Source: Gautieria morchelliformis (Eukaryota; Basidiomycota; Agaricomycetes; Gomphales; Gomphaceae). Taken from it: 64,000 nucleotides of DNA. The position numbers and the translations under genes are program-made. Under the pieces are notes generated by a model. That model did not search any database, had not been told where the DNA came from, and saw only the letters and a program-made list of their open reading frames with translations. The DNA lies in contig WHVA01000022.1 in NCBI GenBank assembly GCA_015179125.1, forward strand, positions 1 to 64,000. Direction: 5' to 3'. Below are positions 1-10,870 of the stretch, in pieces; position 1 is the first letter of the stretch, and each line of letters starts with the position of its first letter.

Positions 1-1287
1 ACGACCATTGTACATCCTTCTTGGTGAGCTTGAACAGGGGTCGCGCATGATGTGAGAAGCCCTCGACAAACCAGCGATAAAAGTTGGCAAATCCCAGGAA
101 GGCCTGCACCTCCTTGCGATTTGCTGGGGTTGGCCAGTCAATGACACCTGTGACCTTGACGGGGTCCATCTCCACCTTGCCATGTGACACAATGAGCCCA
201 AGGTACTCAATCTTTGTTTGTTCAAATTCACATTTCTCAGGGCGAAGATAGAGCTTGTGCTGCCATAGGCACTCAAGGACTATTCACAGAAGTCGGTGAT
301 GCTCCTCAAGGGTGTCGGTGAAGATCAGGATGTCATCCAGGTACACACACACATGCCCTTCCATGATGAGGTCTTGGAAGATGTCATTCATCATGGTCTG
401 GAATGTCGCAGGGCTGTTTGTGAGTCCAAAGAACATGACGAGGGGTTCAAAGAGGCCGCGATTAATGCGGAATGCAGCCTTCCACTCATTGCCATCCTTT
501 ATCCGCACATTATTAAAGCCCCATCGCACATCTAGCTTGGTGAAGTATTTCGCTCCACGAAGCTGCGCAATGAGCTCAGAAATGATGGGAAGGGGGTAGC
601 GGTTCTTCACTGTCATGGCATTGAGCATGCGATAATCCTGGACCAGGTGCAGCGATCCATCCTTCTTCTTGATGAAGAACACTGGGCTGGCCATAGGCGA
701 TTTCGAGGGGCGAATGCGGCCAGTGCGCAGGTTCTCCTGCAGGAATTCATCCAGCTGCGACTGTTCACTGGGGGCAAGTGGGTAAACCTTGCATGCAGAT
801 GGCTTGGCTCCTGGCTCGAGCTCAATTGCATGGTCCCATGTCCTGCATTCAGGAAGTGAATCAAAGGACTCTTTAGCAAAGACATCCTCGAAGTCACGGA
901 GGTAAGGAGGGATGAGTTCCTTTTCCGCTGGGGGTACACTGCGAAGGGCCTTCTCAGCTAGCTGCTGTGAAGTGGTTGTGGTGCTGCGATAATGGGTACA
1001 GGTACATTGGGCGTGGACACAGTCGCAAGCAGGCGGTCGCCTGGCTCCAGAAGGGGCTCAACATCACCTGGCTCATCTCCTTCTGTGTCGCCCTCTTCCT
1101 CTTGCACCATCTGAGGCAGGGGGCCCATGCGGCACGCATGTATCCTCGCCTCCTCTCTCTGCTCTTCCCGCAATGTTGCTCTGCAGGTGTGTTACTGCGC
1201 AGGGCATCTATCCAGTGTCACCTCCTGCGTTTGCCAGTTAACCTCCAGGTTGTTCCTGACCATCATCTGGGGCTCGCCTCTTCCTGG
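1..1287 (-). pseudogene. Ty3/gypsy protease end plus reverse transcriptase, inverted fragment of Ty3-A
   Basis: The minus strand encodes, from about 1260 leftwards, the end of a retropepsin domain (NNLEVNW...SLDRCP-like), a linker, then a Ty3-type RT with KKKDGSLHLVQDYR, LPIISELIAQL, FGLTNSPATFQ and the catalytic YLDD box near 330-345. The RT thumb reaches base 1 with LTKKDVQW. In-frame TGA at 284-286 and at least one frame change show that it is dead. It is opposite in strand to the RNase H that begins at about 1288. The RT ends at the window edge at about the place where that RNase H would follow. I read this as an inverted internal segment of one element; two separate elements meeting tail to tail is the alternative. 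Domain calls are firm, the inversion is inference. Confidence 0.8.
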
Positions 1288-2495
1288 GATGCGAAGCAGC
1301 AGGAGGCCTTCAAAGCACTCAAAGCTACATTCTCACAAGCTCCAGTCCTCATCCACTTTGACCCCAATAATCCAATTGTCATCAAAACTGACACCTGTGA
1401 CTACGCCATCACCGCCATCAGCTCCCAGATCACCCCCTCCGATGGCGATATCCATCCAATTGCCTTCTATTCACGGGGAATGGCACCAGCTGAGATGAAC
1501 TACAAAATATATGACAAGGAGCTTCTTGCCATCTTCTGCGCCTTTAAGCAATGGCAAAACTACCTTGAAGGGGCATCCCATGTCATTCTCATCCTCTCTG
1601 ACCACAAGAACCTCAAGTACTTTGCAACCACAAAGCAGCTGAACCGAGTCCAGGTTCTATGGTCCAAACCCCTCTCAGGATTCAACTACATCATTCGCTA
1701 CTGAGCTGGGTGGCTCAGCACGAAGCCTGATGCATTGACCCATCAGGGCGACGTGTACCCTAAAAGGGGGGATGGTGCTTACACATTGGCAAATCATCAC
1801 AACTTCCAGTCGATGTTTAAGACTGGGCAACTCATTCGTGCCATTATCCTTGACTCTGCATCACTGTTGACATCCATCCAACAGGGCCAAGTGACCAATC
1901 CCTTGTCCTCAGTCCACATCACTCGCCTTCGGTCGAGAGACCAAGTGATCGTCCCTCCAAATACAAAGCCAGACCCTTGGTCACCTGGAGAGGATGGCAA
2001 AACACTGTTATACAAACAGCAAATGTATGTCCCTGATCACAATGATATTTGCTTGGACATCCTTCGCTCGCTGCATGATCATCAGTTAGCAGGACACCCA
2101 GGGATCAGCAAAACGATGAAGAACATTCGGAGCCAGTACTATTGGCCAAACATGTCCACCTTCATCACCAACTACATCGGTTCCTGTTCCAAGTGTCACC
2201 ATGCTAAATCCATTCATCACACACCCTTCGATCCTCTTTGCTTCCTGCCCATCAGCCAATGACATTGGGACTCGATCTCCATGGACTTCATCGAGGGACT
2301 CCCACCTTCAGATGGACACGACATGATCCTCATCATTGTCGACCGGCTCACGAAGATGGCACTGTTCATTCTGACATTTTCAGACGTTGATTCAGGAGAC
2401 GTTGCCATGCTCTTCCTTCGCCATGTATTCGCTAAACATGGTAGTCCAAGCGATATCATTTCCGATCGAGGAAAGCACTTCACATCACGATTCTG

Positions 2496-3551
2496 TTTTG
2501 GATTAAGATGTTATTTGATGCTTTTAGCAAACAATTTCTATTGCTTAGCGGTTGGGACCGCTATGTCTGTCCCTCTCCTGTGTGCTGACTAAGCCTCTCG
2601 AGACGCGTCCGATGGATGGAGGTCATGTGACCATGTCGACAAGAGAATGGTGTCGATATAAGGGATAGCTAGGTCAAAAGGGTTCGCTTTTGAGGTAGTC
2701 TAGAGTAAGCAGTAATAGTGAGCTCTCAACGAAGAATTGGAGCAAACTGTCGAGATCTAAGTCCTGTAGCTATCAAACAAGACTATGGTGACTTCAAGGG
2801 GCGAAACAGTTGATTCTGGATGATTTCGTTCATACATTTGTGGTAGCTATTTATACTATATTAGTGGTAACTACTGGTGTTCGAGATAGTGAGCAGATGG
2901 GTCAAAAAACTGCTTGTAACTAAAGGGGTGACTAATTATAGTCATAACATCATGGGGTGATGGAGATAGTATCAGGGTTATATAAACTTTGGAATAGAGC
3001 CTTGTACTTAGCATACAAAGCCCCTGTCCACATGGTGTCAAGATAATAATCAGCTGGTCGTGTCATGGAGTCCAATAGAGATGGAAATCAAATCTGCCCT
3101 GCCTAGCATAAATGCTAGGCTTGGTGATGGGGCCGCTGTCTATGTGCCTCTTCTGTGGGGCAGCTAATTGAGTACATGTATTGTGGATGACATTCTCAAG
3201 TCGCTCCACAATATCCGGTGCTCCTGCGCAGTCTATATCTCTCTGCGGCGTTTGGTGCCCGCACCTCCTCGGTGCCTGTGGCCTGGCGCCTGTCGACGTC
3301 ATGGCCGATGCCATCAGTCGATAGGCACGCTGTCTCTGATCGGCTACACGTGGTCGATGCCCATATCCCTGTATCTTATCTAATCTGTAGATAAGATAGC
3401 TATTCATGATGTCGTGTGTATGTCGTCTGTGCTGACGTCCGTTGTAAGTGTCGTTCCTATTTCTTTTTATTCCTTTTTTCTTTTGTTTTCTTTTATTAGT
3501 TTCTTTTGTACATAGATAACTTGAAATAGAATAGTTGCATCTATCATAACA
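2496..3551 (+). repeat. 1,056-bp LTR-like noncoding repeat (beta) inside the Ty3-A integrase
   Basis: This block splits the integrase and is flanked by TTCTG at 2491-2495 and 3552-3556 (the shared string is ATTCTG). A second copy in reverse lies at 50397-52382, so the boundaries are supported twice. There is no ORF of note. A TATA-like TTATATAAAC lies near 2980, and a perfect hairpin (11-bp arms TATCTTATCTA / TAGATAAGATA, 5-nt loop) lies near 3374. A promoter-like box followed by a hairpin fits an LTR, but the ends are TTTTGG...ATAACA rather than TG...CA, so the class is not settled. Confidence 0.8.
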
Positions 3552-3654
3552 TTCTGGACCTTGCTCTGCAAAATACTCAGCATCAAAGGCAACCTATCCA
3601 CAGCCTACCACCCCCAAACCGACGGACAAACAGAACACGTAAACCAAATCCTGG

Positions 3655-4299
3655 GAGGATGTTCACATTGACAACAATGTACATTCTTCTAGGATATATT
3701 AGATATAGTTTAAAATATCAACCCTAACCGAATTCATAGTCCATCATTTTGAGCAACTTGTATATTGTGGATATCCTAAATTTTTTTGAATGCTCTGATA
3801 TTTTAAAAATATGGTTGTATGTGCTAAAGCATGGTGTGTATTGAGATAACAGAGCAATTTCAGATAGGATTTGGATGACTATATATTAAAAGTATATATG
3901 AAACTTGTTACATGTATGATGATAGAATGTAGAGGCAAGTATGGATCATATGAGTACATGTTAGAAGTAGATATGAAACATGTTAGATGTACAATCACAG
4001 AATATAGAAGCAAGTATGGACCATACCTGTACTATATTATTATATATGGTCGAGAGGTCTGATTAGAAGGTATGTTTAAAATAATATGCATGTATAGTAC
4101 AAATATATGTAACTATTGATGTTTAGACAATGGGATATACACCCTTTCCTGGGGGAGCAGCAGACTGTGAGAAAGAACTTTATGGCTAGGATTAAGCATG
4201 CCTTACAATTGCTGGCAACTGCCTCAATTGTGATATATTTTATGAAATATAGATGAGCTAATCTATATATACATATATATGACATTTGTAAACATCCTC
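3655..4299. mobile_element. 645-bp AT-rich MITE with GAGGATGTT termini
   Basis: It interrupts the integrase coding sequence between ILG and EQY. Termini are GAGGATGTTCACA on the left and the complement of GAGGATGTTTACA on the right. The target CCTGG is duplicated exactly at 3650-3654 and 4300-4304. Removing the element and one CCTGG restores the conserved Q-I-L-E-Q-Y reading. It has no transposase. The 5-bp duplication and GAGG ends do not let me assign a superfamily with confidence. Confidence 0.85.
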
Positions 4300-4304
4300 C
4301 CTGG

Positions 4305-5034
4305 AACAGTACCTCCACGTCTACATCAACTGCCAGCAGGACAACTGGGTTGACCCTCGCCAAATTCGCCTATAACAACACAGCCCATTCAGCGACACAC
4401 ACCCTTCTTCGCCAACAAGGGCTTCCATCCAAAGCTCGAAGTATCTCTCACTTGGGTCGCTTCTGAAGATGCTTATCGCCAGTCGGCAGATCTCAAGGAG
4501 CTTCATCAGTACCTTCGAGATCAAATAAAGAAATCAATTACCCAGTACACTTCAGCCACAACCACTCACCGCATTCCAATTCCTGAGTTTCAGGTCAGAG
4601 ACAAAGTATGGCTTGACTCATGAAATATTTGCACAAAAAGGCCTTCGAAGAAACTCGACCACCGAAGACTTGGCCCATATCCCATCACAGCTAAAATATC
4701 TTCTCATGTGTTTCGCTTAGGCTTACCATTGGATCTTTGCCAGATTCACCCCGTGTTTCATGTACCCCTTCTTGAACCGGCCACAACATCTACTATTCCA
4801 GGTCGACACACAGATCCTCCACCTCCCATTGAATTCGACTCTGCCGATGAATATGAAATCTCAAAAATCCTTGATAGTTGTGTTCGCCAAAGGATGCTGG
4901 AGTACTTAGTAGAATGGAAGGGATACAAAAACACCCCTGAGGCTATGTCTTGGGAACCCTCTTTGAATGTGACTAACTTGGCTCACAGAGTCACCAAATT
5001 TCACGCAAAGTACCCGAAGAACCCTAAGGCCTAG
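4305..5034 (+). other. Integrase C-terminal region and chromodomain segment of Ty3-A
   Basis: This is the third piece of the split pol gene. It starts LEQYLHVYI, drifts out of frame near 4340-4390 (the expected LLPLAEFAYNN is spread over two frames), then reads through the GPY/F-type region (RRLGPYPITAKIS) and HPVFHVPLLEP to the chromodomain at about 4850-5030. Aromatic-cage-type residues Y, W and W are visible in the chromodomain. It ends at a stop followed by noncoding DNA. Confidence 0.8.
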
Positions 5035-5293
5035 GACCTTGTAGAAATCCAAGAAACACTTCTATGTTCAAATTAATTCTAGAAACTCTACGTTATTAAC
5101 GGTCTCCTCATCATCGCCTGGACCCCCTCTAGTTCGAATACGACCCCATTTAATTCATTCAACTTCACCGGCACATGCCTCATCAGATACTCTGACCCCT
5201 CCACCAGCTCCTCCACCCCTTCCTCGGTGACCAGCGTGGAGGCTTTGAGGGTATCTGGACATCACCTGAAGAAGATTCTTCGGTGTCATCGCA
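5035..5293. other. Noncoding 3' region of Ty3-A
   Basis: This is the stretch between the chromodomain stop and the antisense ORF remnant. I see no intact ORF or repeat boundary; the minus strand keeps short decayed readings only. Confidence 0.5.
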
Positions 5294-5713
5294 TTGTCAC
5301 CTTCCTCATCAGGGGAAAAGAACATGGGCTGTCACTTCATCCACACAGTAGGCTCCACGGCTTGTGCCTCAGGAGATTCTCATGGGACCACCAGTGACTG
5401 CGAAACAGGCAGAGGAACTTTGCCGAACCCCATAATCCTGTTAGCTTGTTCATCACATAAGCCATGTGAGGAACATACCTTCCAGGTCCTTCCCAGTGCT
5501 TTGCATCACTTCAGGATCCTTCGATGGATGTCGCGATGAGACGAGACATGGGGCCGAGCTGTCATCAGCCTCCACGAACACTGGCTGCGGAGTGAACGCT
5601 GAACTCTCCAGCCACACCTTCACTTCCTTTATCTCTTTTGCCAACTCATCCGCTTTGGGTGGCCATTCAAATTCTAGGTCAACTACTCCCTCGGCCTGCA
5701 GTGCCTTCTGAAG
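5294..5713 (-). pseudogene. Decayed antisense ORF in the 3' region of Ty3-A
   Basis: The minus strand carries a low-complexity acidic/coiled-coil reading (VELQKALQAEG, WPPKADELAKEIKEVK, then DSSAPCLV) ending in a stop at 5453, with further broken readings to about 5290. It lies between the pol stop and the polypurine tract, antisense to the element. Its upstream part, after two LTR insertions are removed, is the minus-strand sequence at 11642-12000, which holds a TTTAAAAG box near 11850 and a possible intron (GTGAGT...CATAG, about 11642-11672). I do not recognise the protein. The position and strand match the antisense ORF of Ty3-D at 16241-17476. Confidence 0.45.
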
Positions 5714-5718
5714 CTCGG

Positions 5719-6642
5719 TGTCAAGATTGGTTTTTAGGTGTTAATATCGTGCATTACTGAACACAGTGAGTGCCCAAATAGCTTGTGCAACAAAGTGTGC
5801 CATTCAGCAAATAAGATGAACCAATAAGTGTTCAGAAGGTAAGAGGGCTGCCAGAACGGAGCTCGCCCTATCTACGGTCATAGCGAAGTAGCCTGTGACA
5901 CTTGACGATGTAACATGCAAGGTGTCACAGAAAGGTTGTCAAGTAGTAACAATCCTTTCGCCGGTGAAGGTGAAGTACAAAAACTCACCAGTGGTTCTTA
6001 AGTCGTCCTCTGGTCGAAGATGGTAGTCTATAGAAGAAGGCTCAAGACGATGGTCACAGTGAGGTCAAGCTTTGCACAAGCTAGACGTATGATAATTGAA
6101 CTGGGGAATATACATGCGAATGTAAACTACTTATACCGAATGCTCATATGATGTTAGCAAATAGGAAAGAGGCCGTCTTGAGTCAGGGTTGGATAGGGGT
6201 GCACAGTCAGGATACAAATAGGTGAAACACATATACAATGGAAGAGGGGAGGAGTGCGAACATGAAACAATGGAGGGAGAGAGGACGAAGGCACCTATGT
6301 AAGAAAACACGCCTTGAGACCTGCATGCATGTTACCCTGCATGGACTCTTGGTCTGCTGGGTTGATCCCACACAATATACGGGTAGGACGTCCTGTGAAT
6401 GTATTCTGGCCATAGGAGCACCCAACAGGGGGTTGAGTCGGGAAGATGATGGGACTAGTGATGAACCATCACACCGGGTAAAGGATGTCGATCGTGTTTG
6501 ATGGTGTGCCTACTGGCGAATGATGTGAGTAGCAAATGGCTGTTTGACGAATTTGGCGAAGAGCAAACGGAGAGAACATAGAGGCGAAGACAAGGAAGGG
6601 AAAATGGAGATAACTGGATCCAGGAATAAACGAGTCATGACA
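5719..6642 (-). repeat. Solo LTR alpha-1
   Basis: It begins TGTCAAGATTGG and ends GAGTCATGACA as read on the plus strand. In the orientation of the Ty3-A 3' LTR it is therefore reversed. Flanks are CTCGG (5714-5718) and CTCGA (6643-6647), a 5-bp target duplication with one change. Length is 924 bp. The internal GATATAAGTAG-type TATA region seen in sense copies is present in reverse near 6130. It interrupts the 3' region of Ty3-A. Confidence 0.85.
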
Positions 6643-7849
6643 CTCGACCTAGACCTCACAAATGAGCGAACTGTCATGACCCGTCTATTTCATATACCCA
6701 GTAACCTCAACACCCCGCTTTTATGTTCTCCCTGTTTGCTCCTCGCCGAAGTTGCCAAATGTTTATTTGCTTTCACGTCATTCGCACGTAGCAGCACTAT
6801 CTGTACCTGATCAACGCCTTCTCCCCGGCTCGATGGTTCATCGTGGGTCCTATCACCTCCCTGGCTCAAACCCTGTCGGATGCTCCTCTGATCGGATGAC
6901 TCCTCCTCTATGTTCCTGTGGCTTCGCCCTCCCCTTGGGCCACGCCTCTTCCATGATCATTCTATTCACCCTTCACCGCATTCGCCGAATGACCATTCAC
7001 TGCTCGCATCATTCGCCAGCAGGCACACCATCACACACGATTGACATCCCTTACCCGGCGTGATGGTTCATCACTGGCTCCATCAGCTTCTCAATCCAAC
7101 CCCTTTAGGTGTTCATATGGCCGGGATGCATTCGCAGGACATCCTACCCATAGGTTGTGTGGGATCAACCCAGCAGACGAAGAGTCCGTGCAGGGTGGTA
7201 TATATGCAGGTCCCAAGGCGTGTTTTCATACATAAGTGCCTTCGCCCTCTTTCCTCTCCATCGTTTCATGATTCGCACCCCTCCCTCACTCTATTATATG
7301 TTTATTTCATCTATTTGTATTGTGACTGTGTACCCCTATCCAACCCTGACTCGTGACGGCCTCTTTCCTATTCGCTGATACCTTACGAGCCTTCGATATA
7401 AGTAGTTTACATTCGCATGTACAGCGTTGTACTGCGAGTTGCAACACCACTACAAGTTAACACACTCTTAAGTAAACTCGGTCAAATTTTCATGAAATAC
7501 TTAGTAATGAGAGATTGGATATTATAAGCCTAATGGTCAGCTCTAGTCAAATTTTGGTGTCATTTGAATCCCTAGTTATTTCTTAACAGCATCTCTTACA
7601 GGTGTAATGAGCCCATATGGACATATTTTCACTTTTTATCGAAGCATTGTTGGCGCATTTGCGCATATATAGTCACACTGATTTGACCAAATTGTACACA
7701 ATACTCAAACCTTCATCTTTCATTAGTAAGTCTAAGAGTTTGGTACAAAATCTGTCCACAAAGGCTGCTTACAAGAAAACGCGTGACAGGCCCCGTGGTG
7801 TACAGACGCATCACGCACAACGCGGGCACGCACCTCATTAAGCCGATAT

Positions 7850-9585
7850 CCTCCCACATGCTTTTCTTCTCATTAATCACGTCGAGATGGTTGGCAAGGC
7901 ACTGGCCGACGGCATTAAAAAGGTCAGAGCACGTGGTATTAAGGATGCGCAAATGCAGGCCACCGTGGATGCATATTCATTGGAGCAGACAAAACCTCAT
8001 AAGGAATGAAAAGGAGGGGACCGTGAGAATATGACAGTTCTTGTCACAATCTGTGCCGAAGGAACAGCTTTGTGTCCGACAGTCATCTTTAAAGGAAAGA
8101 ACTTCATGAAGAAGTGGGGTGCAGATAATGTTGCGAGTGCCTCGTAAGTGGGATGTTTGTGCTTATCATTGCATGTGATTAATCCTTTTCAAACTCTGTC
8201 ATTCCCCTAATGGCTGGACCGATAGCCAGCTGGCAGTTAGATGGATGGTAGATGACTTTGACACTCAGACAAAGGAGAAAGCGCAGGGACGGACCTGTGT
8301 ACTGCTCATGGATGGCCATAGCTCCCACTACACTCCAAAGCTCCTACGCTATGCAAAGGAAAATAACATCGTGGTTCTTGGATATCCACCACACTGTATG
8401 CACGCTCTCCAGGGTTTGGACGTGACCTGTTTTGCATGGATGAAGGAAATTTATAAGGAAGAGATTAATCGATTCGAGCAGCTTACTCAACACAAGATGA
8501 CCAAGGCCGACTTTACTGCTGTGTTTGGCAGGGCATTCCTACAAGCATTCACCTCTGACACGATAAAGGCTGCATTCAGAGTGACCGGCATCCATCCTTT
8601 TGACCCAAATGTCATCAGCCCTGCACTGATGAAACCAAGTGAGCCAACCTCTGTGAAGGGTTCTTTTCCGCTCCCGCAGCCTAGCCCTGTCCGTGCTGTC
8701 ATATCAGCATACCATCACCAACCTACAGCCTCAGACGTGTCGCCAATGACTCCGACTCGTCGTCGCCACCGATCATGCTCGGCCCATTTAGATGTCAATC
8801 AATGTGATCCTAATATAGATCCAAGCCTGTATACACCATCCAAACGGATCCGACTTATGACCGCTGCTATTTCCAACACAGCATCTGGATCATTCCTTGT
8901 CTCCAAAACCCCCATCACAGTGGGCCAGTCTATCCCACCGCCAGTCCTTGAGCGTCCAACCTCCCTACCTGAGCCAAACTGGGACCTGCTGACACAAGGA
9001 GGCTCGTCAGAGTGGCAATCTCGCACGCAGCTGGAGATGCGAGTGAACGAACTCACCGCAAATCTGCACATGGCACATGGACAGCTCCTGGTGCGTGAAG
9101 GGATAATCAAGAGTGCGCATGCACAGCTGATTATCCAGAACCTGCATGTAACCAAGCTTCAACAAGCACTGGAAACCAAGGAGAAAAAGAAAAAGACTGA
9201 CCGTACGAAGCTCTTTCCGAAGGGAAATGGTCGCCATCTGACTGCTGAGGAATTCATCCAGGAGCTTGAAGAAGCTGAGCAGGAAAGACTGGAAAAGACC
9301 AATCGGAGAACACAGCGCAAAGAGGACCTAGCTGTAAAAAGAGCCGTGAAGGAAGCCGTTGAAATTCAATGGAAAGAAATCTGCGCAAAACATGAGCAAG
9401 CTCTCCTAATGTGGGAACATACCTGTGCGGATCTCACTGCACAGAAGGTGCCCCAAAAAAACCATCCAAAGCGACCTGTGCGCCCACCAAAGCCAAAGCC
9501 GGCTCCATTTGCCTCGAGGCTAGCAGCAGATGACGCAGTGGATGAGAGCAAAGATTCGTCGACAGAGACAGATATTGCTGTGTAA
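7850..9585 (+). pseudogene. DDE_1-superfamily transposase, N-terminally decayed
   Basis: A continuous reading from 8206-8245 to 9585 (about 446 codons) contains LLMDGHSSH (second catalytic Asp), YPPHCMHALQGLDV (third Asp), then FRVTGIHPFDP, a family hallmark. The C-terminal 200 residues are rich in Lys and Glu (coiled coil, about residues 270-400). Upstream, 7880-8140 encodes decayed pieces (GIKKVRARGIKDAQ, GGDRENMTVLVTICAEGTA), with a possible intron donor GTAAGT at 8142. I cannot find the region with the first catalytic Asp or the N-terminal HTH DNA-binding domain, and there is a stop in the KPHKE-KGG stretch. The product would be inactive on its own. Confidence 0.8.
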
Positions 9586-9597
9586 CTCAGATATATT

Positions 9598-10870
9598 TGT
9601 CAAGATTGGTTTTTAGACGTTAATATCGTGTATTAGTGAACACAGCGAATGCCCGAATAACTTGTGCGAATAAGTATGCCGTTCGGCGAATAAGTGAACC
9701 GATGAATGTTCACGAAACAAGAGGGTTGCCCGAACGGGGCTCGCTCTATCTACAGTCATAGTGAAATAGCTCGCAGCACTTATGACGTAACGTGCAAGAT
9801 ATCGCAGAAGGGCTGTCTAAGTTTCGACAGTCCCTTCGCTGGCGAAGGTGCTCCTTCAGAGCCCTTCGCCAACAGCACAGAAAGTAGTTCGAAGGCTAAG
9901 GTAACGAAGATGAAGTATGAGAACTCACCAGTGATGCCTAAGTCCTTGGCTGGTCAAAGATAGAGATCTTCAAGGAAAGGCTCAAGACGATGATCACAGC
10001 GAGGTCAAGTTTGCACAAGATGCACGACATATGATAATTGAACTGGGGAATATACATGCGAATGTAAACTACTTATATCGAATGCTCGTAAGGTATCAGC
10101 GAATAGGAAAGAGGCTGTCACGAGTCAGGGTTGGATAGGGGTGTGCAGTCATGATACAACATAGATGAAATAAACATACAATAGAATGTAAGAAGAGGGA
10201 AAACATGAAACAACGGAGAGTAGAGGTGGCGAAGGCATTTATGGACAAAACCATGTCTTGGGACCCACGTACATGCTACCCTGCATGGACTCTTGGTCTA
10301 CTGGGTTGATTCCGCACGGCCTATGGAGGGGATGTCCTGCAAACATACTCTGACCATACGAACACCCAATGGGGTTGGATTTAAGAACACGATGGGGTTA
10401 ATGATGGACCATCATGCCGGGTGAATGGTATCGATCATTTTTGATGGTGTGCCTGCTGGCGAATGATGCGAGCAGCGAATAGCCGTTCGGCGAAATGCAA
10501 GGAAGGGCGAACAGAGGTGACATAGGGGAGGAGAGGTCGAGGTGGAGGGCGAAGCCGAGCGAACACTGGGGAGGGGTAGCGAAAGGGAAAATAGGGATAC
10601 CAAGGTGCAGGAAATGCACAGGTCATGACAACCCAACTATTCGGGCACCATCGGAAGAGGGTCGAGCAGAGGAGGTGGTAGGCCCAGTGATGACTGCCGA
10701 GCCAGTCTCAGGACGTCGAGAGTGCGTTTGACAGCGTGGCTATGGTAGTTGGTGCGAATAGCGAGAGTTGGTTTCCGAACATAACAATGGTGATCGGAAC
10801 GAACACGAAGGTGGGGTGAGAAAATAGGGAAACTGAGCTTCTGAGTATGGGAAATAAACGCGTCATGACA
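9598..10870 (-). repeat. Solo LTR alpha-3 inside the pogo element
   Basis: It starts TGTCAAGATTGG and ends GCGTCATGACA, flanked by ATATT at 9593-9597 and 10871-10875, a perfect 5-bp duplication. It is 1,273 bp, the long variant of the family. An internal segment of about 240 bp near 10620-10860 is absent from short copies such as 55929-56943. It landed about 12 bp after the transposase stop codon. Confidence 0.9.

Larger units (their letters stand above)
1288..5034 (+). pseudogene. Ty3-A pol remainder: RNase H, integrase, chromodomain
   Basis: RNase H runs from about 1288 to 1700 (TDTCDYAI, YDKELLAIF, SDHKNLKYF). The HHCC zinc finger is at about 2080-2215 and the integrase core starts at 2281 (SMDFIEGLPPS, VDRLTKMALF, SDRGKHF). 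The core is cut at 2495, resumes at 3557-3654 ([15 protein letters not shown]), is cut again, and resumes at 4305. A C-terminal chromodomain (DEYEISKIL...YLVEWKGY...SWEP) ends at a TAG near 5034. Before decay the pieces join across both insertions once one copy of each target duplication is removed. In-frame TGA codons at 1702, 2260 and 4621 and a frameshift near 4330 mark it as a pseudogene. Chromodomains in chromoviruses are known to direct integration to modified chromatin. Confidence 0.9.

Noticed and set aside
2495-3551. Repeat beta as a classical TG...CA LTR
   Set aside because: Choosing TG...CA ends destroys the perfect 5-bp duplication, so the class is left open.
10398-10636. Overlapping minus ORFs in alpha-3
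   Set aside because: Open frames inside a noncoding LTR; the same region in other alpha copies has stops.
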